Assembly: GCF_004137345.1 (NCBI RefSeq)
Contig: NZ_SDWV01000021.1
Coordinates: forward strand, 23,921-87,920
Source of the DNA: Nocardioides zhouii
Lineage (GTDB): Bacteria > Actinomycetota > Actinomycetes > Propionibacteriales > Nocardioidaceae
Length of the DNA stretch: 64,000 nt
Direction: 5' to 3'
A model generated the notes under the pieces. The model was not told the origin of the DNA, searched no databases, and was given only the letters and a program-made list of their open reading frames with translations. This document shows positions 24,893-34,045 of this stretch, in pieces. Within the stretch, counting starts at the first letter, position 1; each line of letters begins with the position of its first letter. The translations under genes were made by a program, and so were the position numbers.

Positions 24893-27649
24893 ATGGACGA
24901 CGGGCATCAGGTGCCGCCGCCGAGCACGCAGGCATGGCGTCCGTGGCCTCCCATGCGAGCAGTGTTGCGCCTCCAGCAGATCGATCTGCGCGACGTCGAG
25001 TCCCCGAGCGAAGGCACCTATCCGACGGTGCTGCTCGGCTTCGTCCTCATTAACGCAGGCATCGCCGGCAGTTGCGCGCCGGTGGTCGTGAACCTCCTCT
25101 ACCCAGGCACCGATCTGCCGGTGCGGATCGCGCTGGGGATCTTCGCGTTCACCTTCATCTTCCTGGTCGACCTGCTGATCGTCTCGGTGCTGCCCCAGCC
25201 CTGGGCGCAGTCGATCGCGGTTCGCCTCACCCCGGGCCACGCCCGTCGTGGGACCGTGGACCCCGATGTCATCGTCCCGCAGATGCCCGGACCCCTGGCC
25301 CGGCTGGTGCTCCTCGCACCGCGCGTGTTCCTCACGGTGCCGCTCGCGCTCCTGCTGGGCACCTGCCTCAACATCGTGTTCAACCTGGCGGCCATCAACA
25401 CCTGGATCGACTTCTACGACGTTGAGCAGGAGGGCGACCTCGTCGACGCCACCGATGCGAGCTGGGTGGCCGAGCGTGACAGCCTGCGCGCTGAGAAGGA
25501 CGAGGCAAAGGAGGAGTTCAAGACGGCGACCAGACGCGAGACCACGGCCAACCGGCGGGTCAAGTGCGAGTCGGGAGAGATCACCGGCTCGCGGTGCGAC
25601 GCCTTCGGCGGTGGCTCCGGTGGCGGGCAGGGCCTGACAGACGCTCAGACTGCCCGTAGCAATGCGGCTCTTGCAGTCACCACCGCCCGCGAGGACCTGG
25701 AGAGCGCGACGACCAAGCTCGATGAGCACGAGTCACAGGGGCGCCCGTCGGAGGCGGATGACTACGACGGGGAGGTCGACACCTCCGGCCTGGACGCCAC
25801 CATCCAGGGCTACAACGCGGTGATGTCCGAGCGCGGGTTCGTGGGCAAGTACGGCTTCGACGCCATGATGCTGCTGATCGACCTGACCCCCTTGGCCTTC
25901 AAGCTCCTCAAGGGTTGGTCCGACGCCGACGAGCGACGCTGGCGCCGGCGCTACACCGCTCTGTGGCGCGAGGCCAACGATCTGCGGGAAGAGGCCGACC
26001 GGGAGGCGGTGGCGGCGGCCAAGCGCGAAGCCGAGGTCGTGGCGGCCAAGTCGTCGGGCGTCCGCCAGGCGGTGGCCGAACGGCACGAGGCCGACGAACG
26101 TCACCGAGTCGAGTTCGAGGCACTGGAGGCGAGGCTCAGGGTCGAGGCACTCACCCGGCAGGGGACCGCGGACGACGTGGCGGCCGAGCAGGCCGCACAC
26201 CAGCAGCAGCACGAGGCCGACCTGGCCGACCTGGACCGTGCGCACGCACGGGAACGCCACCGCCTCGATCTCGAAGCCGCTGCCGCGGCGTGGGCCTACG
26301 AGGTTCCGGACCCGGTCGAGGAGACGAGCGAACCGAGCCAACCTGGCGAACCCGGCGAGCCCAGCGAGCCCAGCGGGCACGTCGCCCCCAGCGAGGGCAC
26401 GAGCATCACCCCGGTCTGGGACCGGGGCGAGAGCGGGACCCCGATCGGGGAGGCCAATGAGTTCCACGGCCCCGGCCCCGGTCCCTATGAGCGAGCGCTA
26501 CCGCCGGACAGCGCCTACCTCGTGATCGGCGCCGACGTGTGGATCATCGGGCCGAGCATCTCCTCTGAGTCCTACTCGCTCAACACGGTGCGGATCGCGG
26601 CGCGCTACTTCGGCCGCCACGGGCGCTTCGACCCGTTCCGCGACATCCGGGTCGTCAAGATCCTCGAGCACCGCGCTGCGGACTATGAGGCCCGCATGCT
26701 CAGCCAGTTCGACCCGCTCGCGCTGCGTCCCGATGGCAACCCCATGCCGGTCGAGGAGTTCGAACGGATCGGCCTGTCACGCAACCGTGAAGGTGAGCCA
26801 CCCCACGCGCTGGTGTACCGCTACTACCCGCGCACGGACGTCCTAAGGTTCTGGCACTCGGAGTCCAGCGAGGCGCGGGGCGCGGTGACCTGGCGCGACT
26901 TCGCGCACTGGCTGAGAGACACGGCGGGCGGGGTGAGCGACCTGTGGCGGCAGGGCTTCGTGCTCAACGACCTGAAGCCCCAGAACATCGTTGCCACGGG
27001 CACCTACCCGGGGCTGCCTGGCGACGATGGTTCCCAGACGAGTCCTTTCGCCTGGAACAAGGGGGTTCACATCGACTTCGGCGCGGTCCGCCGCGCCGAC
27101 CCGAGCGCCAAGACCTCCGGAGAGCCGTCTCCCTTCGCCCACCAGGCCACCCCTGCTTACCGGGCTCCCGAGCTCGCCCACAGCGCGAAGCCATTCGGCA
27201 CCTTCGCGAGCGACGCCTTCTCGCTCGGCTCGTCCGTCTTCAAGCTGGCCAGCGGTCGCACGCCGCTCCAATGGCTGGAGTGGGAGTCGGGGGTCGGTGC
27301 CGACGACCCGCGACTCCACGCGGCCTATACCGACTACCTGGCCTCCGGGAAGGTCGAGGCCAAGCTTCCCGACGACATGCCGGCGGGCCTCCGCGAGGTG
27401 GCCGTCCAGCTGGTGGCGGCCGATCCCGCTGCCCGGCTCGGTGGGCGCCGCACGCTCGGACTCCGACCGCATCCCCGCGACGCGGGAGACCAACTCGACC
27501 GTCTCATCGGCGACGCGGTGCGCAAGACTAAGCACCACACGCTCCCGGCCCTGCCCCCGGAGGTGCTGGGCGCCGTGCCCGGTCCCTCGGGGTGGACGCC
27601 CTCGATCTTGAACTTCCTACGTACGGCCGGTCTGGAACCGAGGTACTGA
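24893..27649 (+). CDS. Ser/Thr kinase fused to an N-terminal DUF4407-like membrane module
   Basis: 918 residues. Membrane helices lie at about 44-68, 77-100 and 137-165, with a further hydrophobic segment near 335 (AMMLLIDLTPLAFKLL). Between them and after them are long charged coiled coils (to about 460). This layout matches DUF4407 proteins. A Pro/Ser/Glu linker leads to a kinase domain at about 540-900: IRVVKILEH (ATP-binding Lys near 588), the Glu of YEARML, the catalytic loop LNDLKPQNIV (near 691; the usual His before Asp is Asn) and HIDFGAV (near 727). All catalytic residues are present. The start follows GGGGAGGG. Confidence 0.85.
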   Translation: MDDGHQVPPPSTQAWRPWPPMRAVLRLQQIDLRDVESPSEGTYPTVLLGFVLINAGIAGSCAPVVVNLLYPGTDLPVRIALGIFAFTFIFLVDLLIVSVLPQPWAQSIAVRLTPGHARRGTVDPDVIVPQMPGPLARLVLLAPRVFLTVPLALLLGTCLNIVFNLAAINTWIDFYDVEQEGDLVDATDASWVAERDSLRAEKDEAKEEFKTATRRETTANRRVKCESGEITGSRCDAFGGGSGGGQGLTDAQTARSNAALAVTTAREDLESATTKLDEHESQGRPSEADDYDGEVDTSGLDATIQGYNAVMSERGFVGKYGFDAMMLLIDLTPLAFKLLKGWSDADERRWRRRYTALWREANDLREEADREAVAAAKREAEVVAAKSSGVRQAVAERHEADERHRVEFEALEARLRVEALTRQGTADDVAAEQAAHQQQHEADLADLDRAHARERHRLDLEAAAAAWAYEVPDPVEETSEPSQPGEPGEPSEPSGHVAPSEGTSITPVWDRGESGTPIGEANEFHGPGPGPYERALPPDSAYLVIGADVWIIGPSISSESYSLNTVRIAARYFGRHGRFDPFRDIRVVKILEHRAADYEARMLSQFDPLALRPDGNPMPVEEFERIGLSRNREGEPPHALVYRYYPRTDVLRFWHSESSEARGAVTWRDFAHWLRDTAGGVSDLWRQGFVLNDLKPQNIVATGTYPGLPGDDGSQTSPFAWNKGVHIDFGAVRRADPSAKTSGEPSPFAHQATPAYRAPELAHSAKPFGTFASDAFSLGSSVFKLASGRTPLQWLEWESGVGADDPRLHAAYTDYLASGKVEAKLPDDMPAGLREVAVQLVAADPAARLGGRRTLGLRPHPRDAGDQLDRLIGDAVRKTKHHTLPALPPEVLGAVPGPSGWTPSILNFLRTAGLEPRY

Positions 27650-28923
27650 TGATGCTGCTCACCGGGCTCGTGATCGGGCTGCTTCTGGGCGTCGCAACGG
27701 GTGTCGCCGCGACGGCCCTGTTTCCCCACCTTCGCCGCATGGGCGGCGGCATGCGGTTGAAGCGCCGAAGCCACGCAGGTGATGGCACCGGGTGGAAGCG
27801 GCGGCGCCGCCCGGGTGGTGGCACCTGGTGGAAGCGCCGCCGCGCCGCCGAGTCCGGGCTCCCGCGCCAGAGCGGCGGCCATGACGGTCCCCGCCGCGAC
27901 CTGCTCACGGTGCCCGCACCCGGTGGCCAGGAAGGGGAGACGACCGTGAACCGGCTCCGGGAGCAACCGAACGACGTGGCGTCAGAACGCACCGTGGTCT
28001 CCCCGTGGCGGGACGGCCCCGCCGATGTGGCGTCAGAACGCACCGTGGTCTCCCCGTGGCGCGACGGCCCCGCCGAAGTGGCGGCAGTTCCGGCGGCGAC
28101 GTCTGCTCCCGCGGCGCCATCGCCAGAGCGCACCGTGCCTGCCGAGCCGCGCAGAAAGGTGGTGGCGTTCCACTCCGGGGCGGCCGCCCCCGTCGTGATC
28201 TCCGTCCCGGGCCGCGGCGTCACGGTGGGTGCATCCGACGAGTTCGCGGACGACATGAGCGCGTCGGTCCACCTCCAGGTCGCGGGAGACGTGGTGTGGG
28301 CCTCGGTGCAGGAGCCGACGTCAGGCCTGATCCTGCGTCACGGCGACGTCCGGACACCGTTGTCGCCCGTGCCGATGCCGTTGCGCAACGACAGCGTCAT
28401 CGTGAGCGGCGCCTGGTCGTTCGGCCTCGATCCGTCGTCCCGAGCCCCCCGTGTCGACGGCACCTTCACCGCGGATCGTGTGCCGAGCGCCGACTCCCTG
28501 CGCGTGGCCGTCGTGCTCGACTGCTGCGCACTTGCCCCGGAGCGGTCGTCTGCTGCCGACATGGTGGCCCTCGCCTACGTCCCGTCCACGGCGTCCCCTC
28601 TCGAGGACGCGGTGAACCGGGCCCGCAAGCACGCGTCGTACCTGCCCGGGCCCGACCGCGAGTGGGACGTACTGCTGATCACCGGCCCGAGCGCGTCCGA
28701 GGCAACCCTCGGCCATCACGGCCTGACGACCACCATCCTGCGCTCGGAGGTCACCCGCCCGCGCCCGCGGGGAGCAATGGACCTGCAGCCCGCGCTGCTC
28801 CACGGCGACCAGGTCCTGGTATCGGCCACGAGCGAGTTCCCGGCCCAGCCGATGCAGAAGCGCACCCTCACGTGGAGGGCCTACGAACAGGTCACCCAGC
28901 ACGCCGACGACCCCAGATGGTGA
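27649..28923 (+). CDS. Membrane protein with tandem Thr-containing repeats
   Basis: 424 residues. The start ATG overlaps the kinase stop (TGATG). An N-terminal helix (LLTGLVIGLLLGVATGVAA) is followed by a very basic stretch, then two exact 17-residue repeats containing SERTVVSPWRDGPA (DNA 27976-28077) and a third partial copy PSPERTVPAEP. The repeats look like phosphothreonine acceptor sites for the neighbouring kinase and FHA proteins. The C-terminal 250 residues form a beta-rich then alpha/beta domain I do not recognise; its first part might be a degenerate FHA. Confidence 0.72.
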   Translation: MMLLTGLVIGLLLGVATGVAATALFPHLRRMGGGMRLKRRSHAGDGTGWKRRRRPGGGTWWKRRRAAESGLPRQSGGHDGPRRDLLTVPAPGGQEGETTVNRLREQPNDVASERTVVSPWRDGPADVASERTVVSPWRDGPAEVAAVPAATSAPAAPSPERTVPAEPRRKVVAFHSGAAAPVVISVPGRGVTVGASDEFADDMSASVHLQVAGDVVWASVQEPTSGLILRHGDVRTPLSPVPMPLRNDSVIVSGAWSFGLDPSSRAPRVDGTFTADRVPSADSLRVAVVLDCCALAPERSSAADMVALAYVPSTASPLEDAVNRARKHASYLPGPDREWDVLLITGPSASEATLGHHGLTTTILRSEVTRPRPRGAMDLQPALLHGDQVLVSATSEFPAQPMQKRTLTWRAYEQVTQHADDPRW

Positions 28924-28933
28924 GCGGCTGACC

Positions 28934-29797
28934 ATGGCCCTCGTCCTCAGCCTGTACCGCGACACCTTCGACGGGATCCCGCCGGAGGTCGTCGACAGCA
29001 TCCACATTGCCACCGATCCGCACCGGACGGCGCCGCCGGTCTACTTCGGTGCGACCAGCGAGCGCTTCCTGTCGTGGGGCGATCGGCGCCACGGCGTCGC
29101 GTTCGCGCTGCCGAGGGCCCGCGGGATCTCACGGCGGGCCGGATTCGTCCGCTGGGTGGGAACCCACCTGCAGGTCGCCACCGGCGACACCGACCAACGC
29201 CTGCACGTGCGAGCCTGGGGAGCTCAGGCCGACCTCGCCGCGTCGTACGCTCGCGATCCCAGCCAGTTCCCCGACCCCCGCGTCCTGATCGAGCTCGGCG
29301 ACCCCGCTGCATGCACGCACTTCCTCGTCGTGTCACCGGACGACGACCGCTCCGAGTGGTCGCGGCTGCCCTACGTGGACGGCGAGTCGGAGATGAGCCC
29401 CCCGATCTGGCCATCGCTTCGTCAGCGGTTCAGGCCCGTGGTGCTGTGCGAGTGCCGACGCGGACGGCCCTGCCCGGGAGGGTCCGCCCACCAGGGCGCG
29501 GAACGCCGACTCGCCAGCCTGCTCGCCATGCACAGCTCTCAGGTTGCGTGGCCGCCCCCGCGGCACGTCTCAGCTCCCCTTCGCGGCAGAGACACCGAGC
29601 GGCTCATCGCGGACCGCTTCGAGCCCTACGGCGCGTCGATGACGAACACGCTCCAGTCGCTCTCGGAGAAGACCAACGACCTGCACCACCGCGGCAGGAA
29701 CGGCAGCGATGCCGCCCTCGTCGAGAAGCTGATCCGCAACTACGTCGTGACCTACCCAGACGTCGCCGACCTCATCGCGTGGCTCCAGGACCGGTAG
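28934..29797 (+). CDS. FHA-like protein, paralogue 1
   Basis: 287 residues. The N-terminal part (YFGATSERFLSWGD, GISRRAGFVRWVG, DQRLHVRAWG) is arranged like an FHA domain but lacks the usual His. A middle segment PVVLCECRRGRPC and a helical C-terminus follow. The same layout occurs in the gene at 33215. It probably binds phosphoprotein or is a structural relative; cytoplasmic, with no membrane helix. It starts 10 bp after the preceding gene. Confidence 0.68.
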   Translation: MALVLSLYRDTFDGIPPEVVDSIHIATDPHRTAPPVYFGATSERFLSWGDRRHGVAFALPRARGISRRAGFVRWVGTHLQVATGDTDQRLHVRAWGAQADLAASYARDPSQFPDPRVLIELGDPAACTHFLVVSPDDDRSEWSRLPYVDGESEMSPPIWPSLRQRFRPVVLCECRRGRPCPGGSAHQGAERRLASLLAMHSSQVAWPPPRHVSAPLRGRDTERLIADRFEPYGASMTNTLQSLSEKTNDLHHRGRNGSDAALVEKLIRNYVVTYPDVADLIAWLQDR

Positions 29798-29800
29798 GTG

Positions 29801-30259
29801 CTACGTGCTCTCCGGGCCGTCCCACGAGATGTCGCCGACGTCGGTGACCTGCTGGACCGAGGCGATCTCCAAGGCCATGAGTGCCGCGCGCCGCAGCAAT
29901 CGGATGGCGCGGGGCAGCACCGCGACCAGTTGCTCGATCGTGGGCACGACGTCGGGAGGTGCCTCGAACCACTGGCAGCAGACGCGCAGCGCGTCGCCGG
30001 AGACCATCGCCTTGACCCCACGGGGACCGTCGTCGTTGAGCGCCACGGCACAGGCGTGGGCGGTTGCCGCGTCACCACAGTCGAGCATGACCCAGAGGTC
30101 CATCAGCTCGGGGTCGGATTCGGCGTGGTTCCACCAGACGTACTCCAACTCGTCGACCACGAACGTAATGAAGTCGGAGGTCTTCTGGTCGACCTTGTGG
30201 CCGAGCCGCTGCTCGAGAACGTACTGGTGGACGGCAGTGAGCTTCTCGGGAAGCGCCAT
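29801..30259 (-). CDS. Unknown small acidic protein of the signalling cluster
   Basis: 152 residues. The ATG is preceded by GGAAGGAG at good spacing. It contains a Trp-rich patch (ELEYVWWNHAESDPELMDLWVML) and helical regions but no known motif. It is divergent from the fused RodA-PBP gene and shares the 15-bp motif region with it. Confidence 0.72.
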   Translation of the reverse strand: MALPEKLTAVHQYVLEQRLGHKVDQKTSDFITFVVDELEYVWWNHAESDPELMDLWVMLDCGDAATAHACAVALNDDGPRGVKAMVSGDALRVCCQWFEAPPDVVPTIEQLVAVLPRAIRLLRRAALMALEIASVQQVTDVGDISWDGPEST

Positions 30260-30319
30260 GGCTCTGCTCCTTCCGGCGGACAGGTCAGACAGTCTTCGGT
30301 CTGGCTCCCTCCAACCGGG

Positions 30320-30334
30320 CAATTAGTTGGTCGG
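30320..30334. promoter_or_regulatory. 15-bp shared motif in divergent promoter region, copy 2
   Basis: An exact copy of the motif at 24689, between the gene at 29801 (minus) and the RodA-PBP fusion (plus). Both copies sit 60-80 bp upstream of the minus-strand start codon. Shared regulation of both divergent units is the simplest reading. Confidence 0.5.
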
Positions 30335-30400
30335 GGCGGTCCCTGACGTTGCGATCCTCGGAGAACGGGGCCGAACGAGCCCGGCGGAGGAGTGAGTCTG

Positions 30401-33160
30401 ATGATCGCCAACCTGGGGAGTCGCCTGGTCGACCTCGCTGCCGTGCTGGGGTTGCTCGCCTGCACGCTCGGCCTGTGGGGAGTCTTCCTGGCCGACCGCC
30501 CATCCGTGCTGAGCCGGGCCTTGCGTCCGCACGTCCGGCTCGTCGTGTGGCTGGGCGCCCTCGGCCTGCTCGTCGGCTCCTGGGCCGCAGTCCAGGCGGT
30601 CTCGTCCCGGGTCACTCCGCTGCCCGTGCTCGGTGGCGTGGTCGTCGTCATCGCCACCGTGGCCGGGGCCGTCGCCCTGACCGGTCCTGTCGGACGTCCC
30701 ACGCGCGCACTCGTGGCCGCCGCGGTCGTCCTCACCCTGCTCGGGGTTCTGTTCTCCGCGCGGCTCGGCACGGCGCCGTCACCGTGGATCTCCCTCGCGG
30801 CACTTCTGGCCTTCGCCTTCTTCGCGCAGTCGTCGGTGGTGCAGCAGTTGGAGCGACGCGTCGTCCACCGGACGGCCGGGTTCGCCGCCCTGGCCTGCCT
30901 CGCCCTGCCACTCGTCCTCGGCGGCCGGGTCCGGGACGCGTTCGTCGCGGTGACGCTGCCGGTCATCGGCAGCGTGCAGACCCAGGAGCTGGGTCGCATC
31001 CTGCTGGTCGTGTGGCTCGCCGGCGCGCTGGCCCGTCGTCGCGTCGGCTTCCAGACGCGCGAGCGGCGCTTCGCCCGGATCCCGCTCCCGGACGTGCGGT
31101 TCGCCCTGGTCAGCCTCATGCCCGCCGTGGTGGGCATCCTCCTGGGCGTCCTGAGCAACGACTACGGTCCGGCCCTCGTGCTCGCCGTCGTCGCGACCGT
31201 CATGCTCGCCGTCGCCGGGGCCAGGCCCGTGTACTTCGTGACGGCCGCCGTCGGCGGTGCGCTCGCGTCCGTGGCCGTGGTGCTCACCGTGGACAAGGTC
31301 GCCCTGCGGCTCGAGGCGGTCACCCGCCCGCTGGGCGAGGACGGCGCCCTCACACAGGTCGGCACCGGCCTGGTCGCCATCGCTCACGGCGACGTCTTCG
31401 GCTTGGGTCTGGGCCTCGGCCTGCCGTTGGCGATCCCCGCGGTCCGCACTGACCTGCTCGTTGCCGGCCTCGGGCAGGAACTGGGTGCGCTCGGCATGGT
31501 GTGCGTTGTACTCCTCTTGCTCTTGGTCGGCACCGGATGCTTCGACGCCGCACGCAACGCCCGTAAGGACACCCAGATCATGCTCGCCGCCGGCATCGGC
31601 GCGCTGCTGCTCGTCCAGTCGCTCCTGGTCTTCGGCGGCGTGCTGGGCCTGCTCCCCCTGACCGGCATGCCCGTCCCGTTCATCTCGAGCTCGGGCTCGA
31701 GCCTGGTGTCCTCCGCGATGGCGCTCGGCCTGGTCGTGTCGGTGTCCCGCTCCTCGGTGCCGGGCTCGGGGGCCACCCCGAGCGGGGCTCCCCCGGCACT
31801 GCGCCGCCGGCTCACGCTCGCCACGGCCGGGGTGATCGCGATGTCGGTGCTGATGGGTGCGGCCTCGGTGCGGGCCGCCGTCCTGCCGGGCGACGACGTC
31901 GTCGAGGCCCGGGCCCGCGACGCGATGTCCGCTCGGATGCTCATGCTCGACCGTGGCCAGCTCCGCACCCGCGACGGCAAGGTCCTTGCCCGGACCGAGC
32001 CAGCCGACCCCGACCAGCCGCTGCGCCTCGACAACGCCCTCCGCCGCTACCCCGAGGGGGCCGCGTACTCGGCGCTCGTCGGGTACGCCTCTGTGCTGGG
32101 CACCGCATCGGGTCTCGAGCAGAAGCTGGCGGACGACCTCGCGTGCCGCGACCCGGAGCGACTCACCGGGCATGGATGCCCGAGCATCGAGCTCACGCTC
32201 GACAGCCGCGTCCAGGCAGTCGCCACCGAGGCGATGGAGGGCAGGACCGGCGCGGTGATCGCCGTCGACCTCGACAGCGGCGACGTGGTCGCCTACGGCT
32301 CGTGGCCCGCGCTGGACCCGAATGCCTACGGCGACCCGACGCAGGCGCCTCCCGCCGATGACGTCGAGCCCGACCGAGTCACCGGCGCGGTGACATTCCC
32401 TGGCTCGGTCGCCAAGCTGGCGGTGGGCCTCGCCGGCCTCGAGCAGGATGTCGACCTGCTCGCCGAGCCGCTGGCTGCCTACTATGTCGATGGTGGCCGG
32501 ATCACCTCGTTCACCGGGGCGCCATGCGGCGCCACCGGCGTCGCAGACGCCCTCGCGGTGTCCTGCAACACCGAGTTCGCACACATCGGCGCCGAGCTCG
32601 GGGCGGCCGGACTGGCGGACGGCACCCGCGACCTCCTCAACCAGCAGTCCTCGCTGGGCGGGCAGGACATCCTGCCCAGCCGCCTGGTCGGAGGCGACGC
32701 GAGCCTGTTCCTCGCTGCCGCGGGCGGCATCGGCATGGGCGACGCCCAGGTGACCCCGCTGGCCATCAGCCAGCTCACCGCGCTGATCGCGCGTGACGGC
32801 AAGCCGCTGACCTACCACCTGGTGGACGGCATCGACGAGGAGAACTCGGCGGACCGGGTCGACGCAGATCTCGTCGAGGTGATCCAGGAGGGCATGCGCG
32901 AGGCCGTCACCAGCGGCACTGCGCGCGCCGTTCCCGAGCTGGCGGCGCTCGAGGCCGCGGCCAAGACCGGGACCGCGGACTACGCCCCGGGGCTCAACAA
33001 CGCCTGGCTGACCGGCTACGCGCCGTACGACGATCCGCGCTTCGCCGTCACCGTCGTGCTCCAGCCCGGCGAGGACCAGGTGTCCGGCCTCCAGGGTGGT
33101 CGGGACGCCGGTCCGATCGCGGCCGCGGTGCTGGCCGCCTGCTTCTCCTGGGCGGAGTGA
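30401..33160 (+). CDS. Fused SEDS glycosyltransferase and class B PBP transpeptidase (RodA-PbpA fusion)
   Basis: 919 residues. The N-terminal about 460 residues form a polytopic SEDS protein of the FtsW/RodA family: LGLGLPLAIPAVRTDLLVAGLGQELG (with the Asp thought to be catalytic) and TGMPVPFISSSGSSLVSS. The C-terminal half is a penicillin-binding transpeptidase with SxxK as PGSVAK (near 667), SxN as SCN (near 720) and KTG as AKTGTADY (near 856), all intact. It would polymerise lipid II and cross-link the strands in one polypeptide. The ATG at 30401 lies 10 nt after GGAGG; a GTG at 30392 is too close to it. Rod-shape proteins RodA and PbpA are normally separate genes. Confidence 0.9.
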   Translation: MIANLGSRLVDLAAVLGLLACTLGLWGVFLADRPSVLSRALRPHVRLVVWLGALGLLVGSWAAVQAVSSRVTPLPVLGGVVVVIATVAGAVALTGPVGRPTRALVAAAVVLTLLGVLFSARLGTAPSPWISLAALLAFAFFAQSSVVQQLERRVVHRTAGFAALACLALPLVLGGRVRDAFVAVTLPVIGSVQTQELGRILLVVWLAGALARRRVGFQTRERRFARIPLPDVRFALVSLMPAVVGILLGVLSNDYGPALVLAVVATVMLAVAGARPVYFVTAAVGGALASVAVVLTVDKVALRLEAVTRPLGEDGALTQVGTGLVAIAHGDVFGLGLGLGLPLAIPAVRTDLLVAGLGQELGALGMVCVVLLLLLVGTGCFDAARNARKDTQIMLAAGIGALLLVQSLLVFGGVLGLLPLTGMPVPFISSSGSSLVSSAMALGLVVSVSRSSVPGSGATPSGAPPALRRRLTLATAGVIAMSVLMGAASVRAAVLPGDDVVEARARDAMSARMLMLDRGQLRTRDGKVLARTEPADPDQPLRLDNALRRYPEGAAYSALVGYASVLGTASGLEQKLADDLACRDPERLTGHGCPSIELTLDSRVQAVATEAMEGRTGAVIAVDLDSGDVVAYGSWPALDPNAYGDPTQAPPADDVEPDRVTGAVTFPGSVAKLAVGLAGLEQDVDLLAEPLAAYYVDGGRITSFTGAPCGATGVADALAVSCNTEFAHIGAELGAAGLADGTRDLLNQQSSLGGQDILPSRLVGGDASLFLAAAGGIGMGDAQVTPLAISQLTALIARDGKPLTYHLVDGIDEENSADRVDADLVEVIQEGMREAVTSGTARAVPELAALEAAAKTGTADYAPGLNNAWLTGYAPYDDPRFAVTVVLQPGEDQVSGLQGGRDAGPIAAAVLAACFSWAE

Positions 33161-33214
33161 CGTGCCTGAACCGCAGTTCGATCCTCACCTCTCCTCTACA
33201 CGAAGGGACACCTC

Positions 33215-34045
33215 ATGTCACTGATGGTCACTCTCTACGCCGCCCTGGACGACGACACCATCGTTGCCGTCGACCGCCACCGGCTCGCTGCGTCACCGGA
33301 CCTACCCGAGCGGACCTCGCTCGTCTTCGGCCGGCGCAGCCGCGAGCTGGCGAAGGCGGCGGCAGGGCGCCCGACCCTCGCCATCGACGACGACTGGGTC
33401 TCGCGCGACCAGGGCACCATCGACTGGACCAGCTCGGAGGTCGTGGTCACCAACCACAGTGCCGCACGCAAGCTGAGCGTCCGATCGTGGGGCACACCCC
33501 GCGTCACCTTGGGCGAGTGGCAGGACAGCACGGTGCGCGGCGCCCGGGCCGTCGTGGACATCCTCGACACCACGGCGTACCTCGTCATCGGTCCCGCGGA
33601 TCCCCACGAGCCCGGTTGGGAGCCCTCGTTCCGCCGAGGCGAGGGCACCCCGAGCACGGAGGGCATCGCCCGGGACCGGCTGCGTCCCGCGCTGCTGTGC
33701 CGGTGCCGGCTCCACGGCGCCCCGGCCACCAGCTGCCGCGAGCGCAGTCACCGTACCGACGAGAAGCAACTCCTCGCGCTGCTCGCGAGTGCGAGCGCGT
33801 TCGCCTCGTGGCCGCAAGGCCGTGATGCGGCGAGCGGTCGTCGCGGCACCCGCGGCCTGGTGGCCGGGCGACTGGGCTATTCCATCTCCGACCTGTCCAA
33901 GCAGAGCAAGGGATTCCGCGAACGGGTCCACGCCACCGTGGAGTCTCCCGAGCAGGACGAGTCCGACCTCTTCCTCTGGTTGGTCGAGCGGGGGGTGCTC
34001 ACCTTCGACGAGCTCGCCGACCTGATCAAGGTGATCTCCGCATGA
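33215..34045 (+). CDS. FHA-like protein, paralogue 2
   Basis: 276 residues. FHA-like motifs are LVFGRRSRELA (the conserved Gly-Arg), DDWVSRDQGTI (Ser-Arg-x-x, Gln in place of His) and EVVVTNHSAARKLSVRSWG (Asn). Then LRPALLCRCRLHGAP matches LRQRFRPVVLCECRRG of the gene at 28934, so the two are diverged paralogues. AAGGG lies upstream at 8 nt. The stop overlaps the PP2C start (ATGA). Confidence 0.75.
   Translation: MSLMVTLYAALDDDTIVAVDRHRLAASPDLPERTSLVFGRRSRELAKAAAGRPTLAIDDDWVSRDQGTIDWTSSEVVVTNHSAARKLSVRSWGTPRVTLGEWQDSTVRGARAVVDILDTTAYLVIGPADPHEPGWEPSFRRGEGTPSTEGIARDRLRPALLCRCRLHGAPATSCRERSHRTDEKQLLALLASASAFASWPQGRDAASGRRGTRGLVAGRLGYSISDLSKQSKGFRERVHATVESPEQDESDLFLWLVERGVLTFDELADLIKVISA

Noticed and set aside
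30779..32818. 679-codon minus-strand frame
   Set aside because: Antisense to the RodA-PBP fusion; repetitive His/Gln/Ala composition and no start signal.
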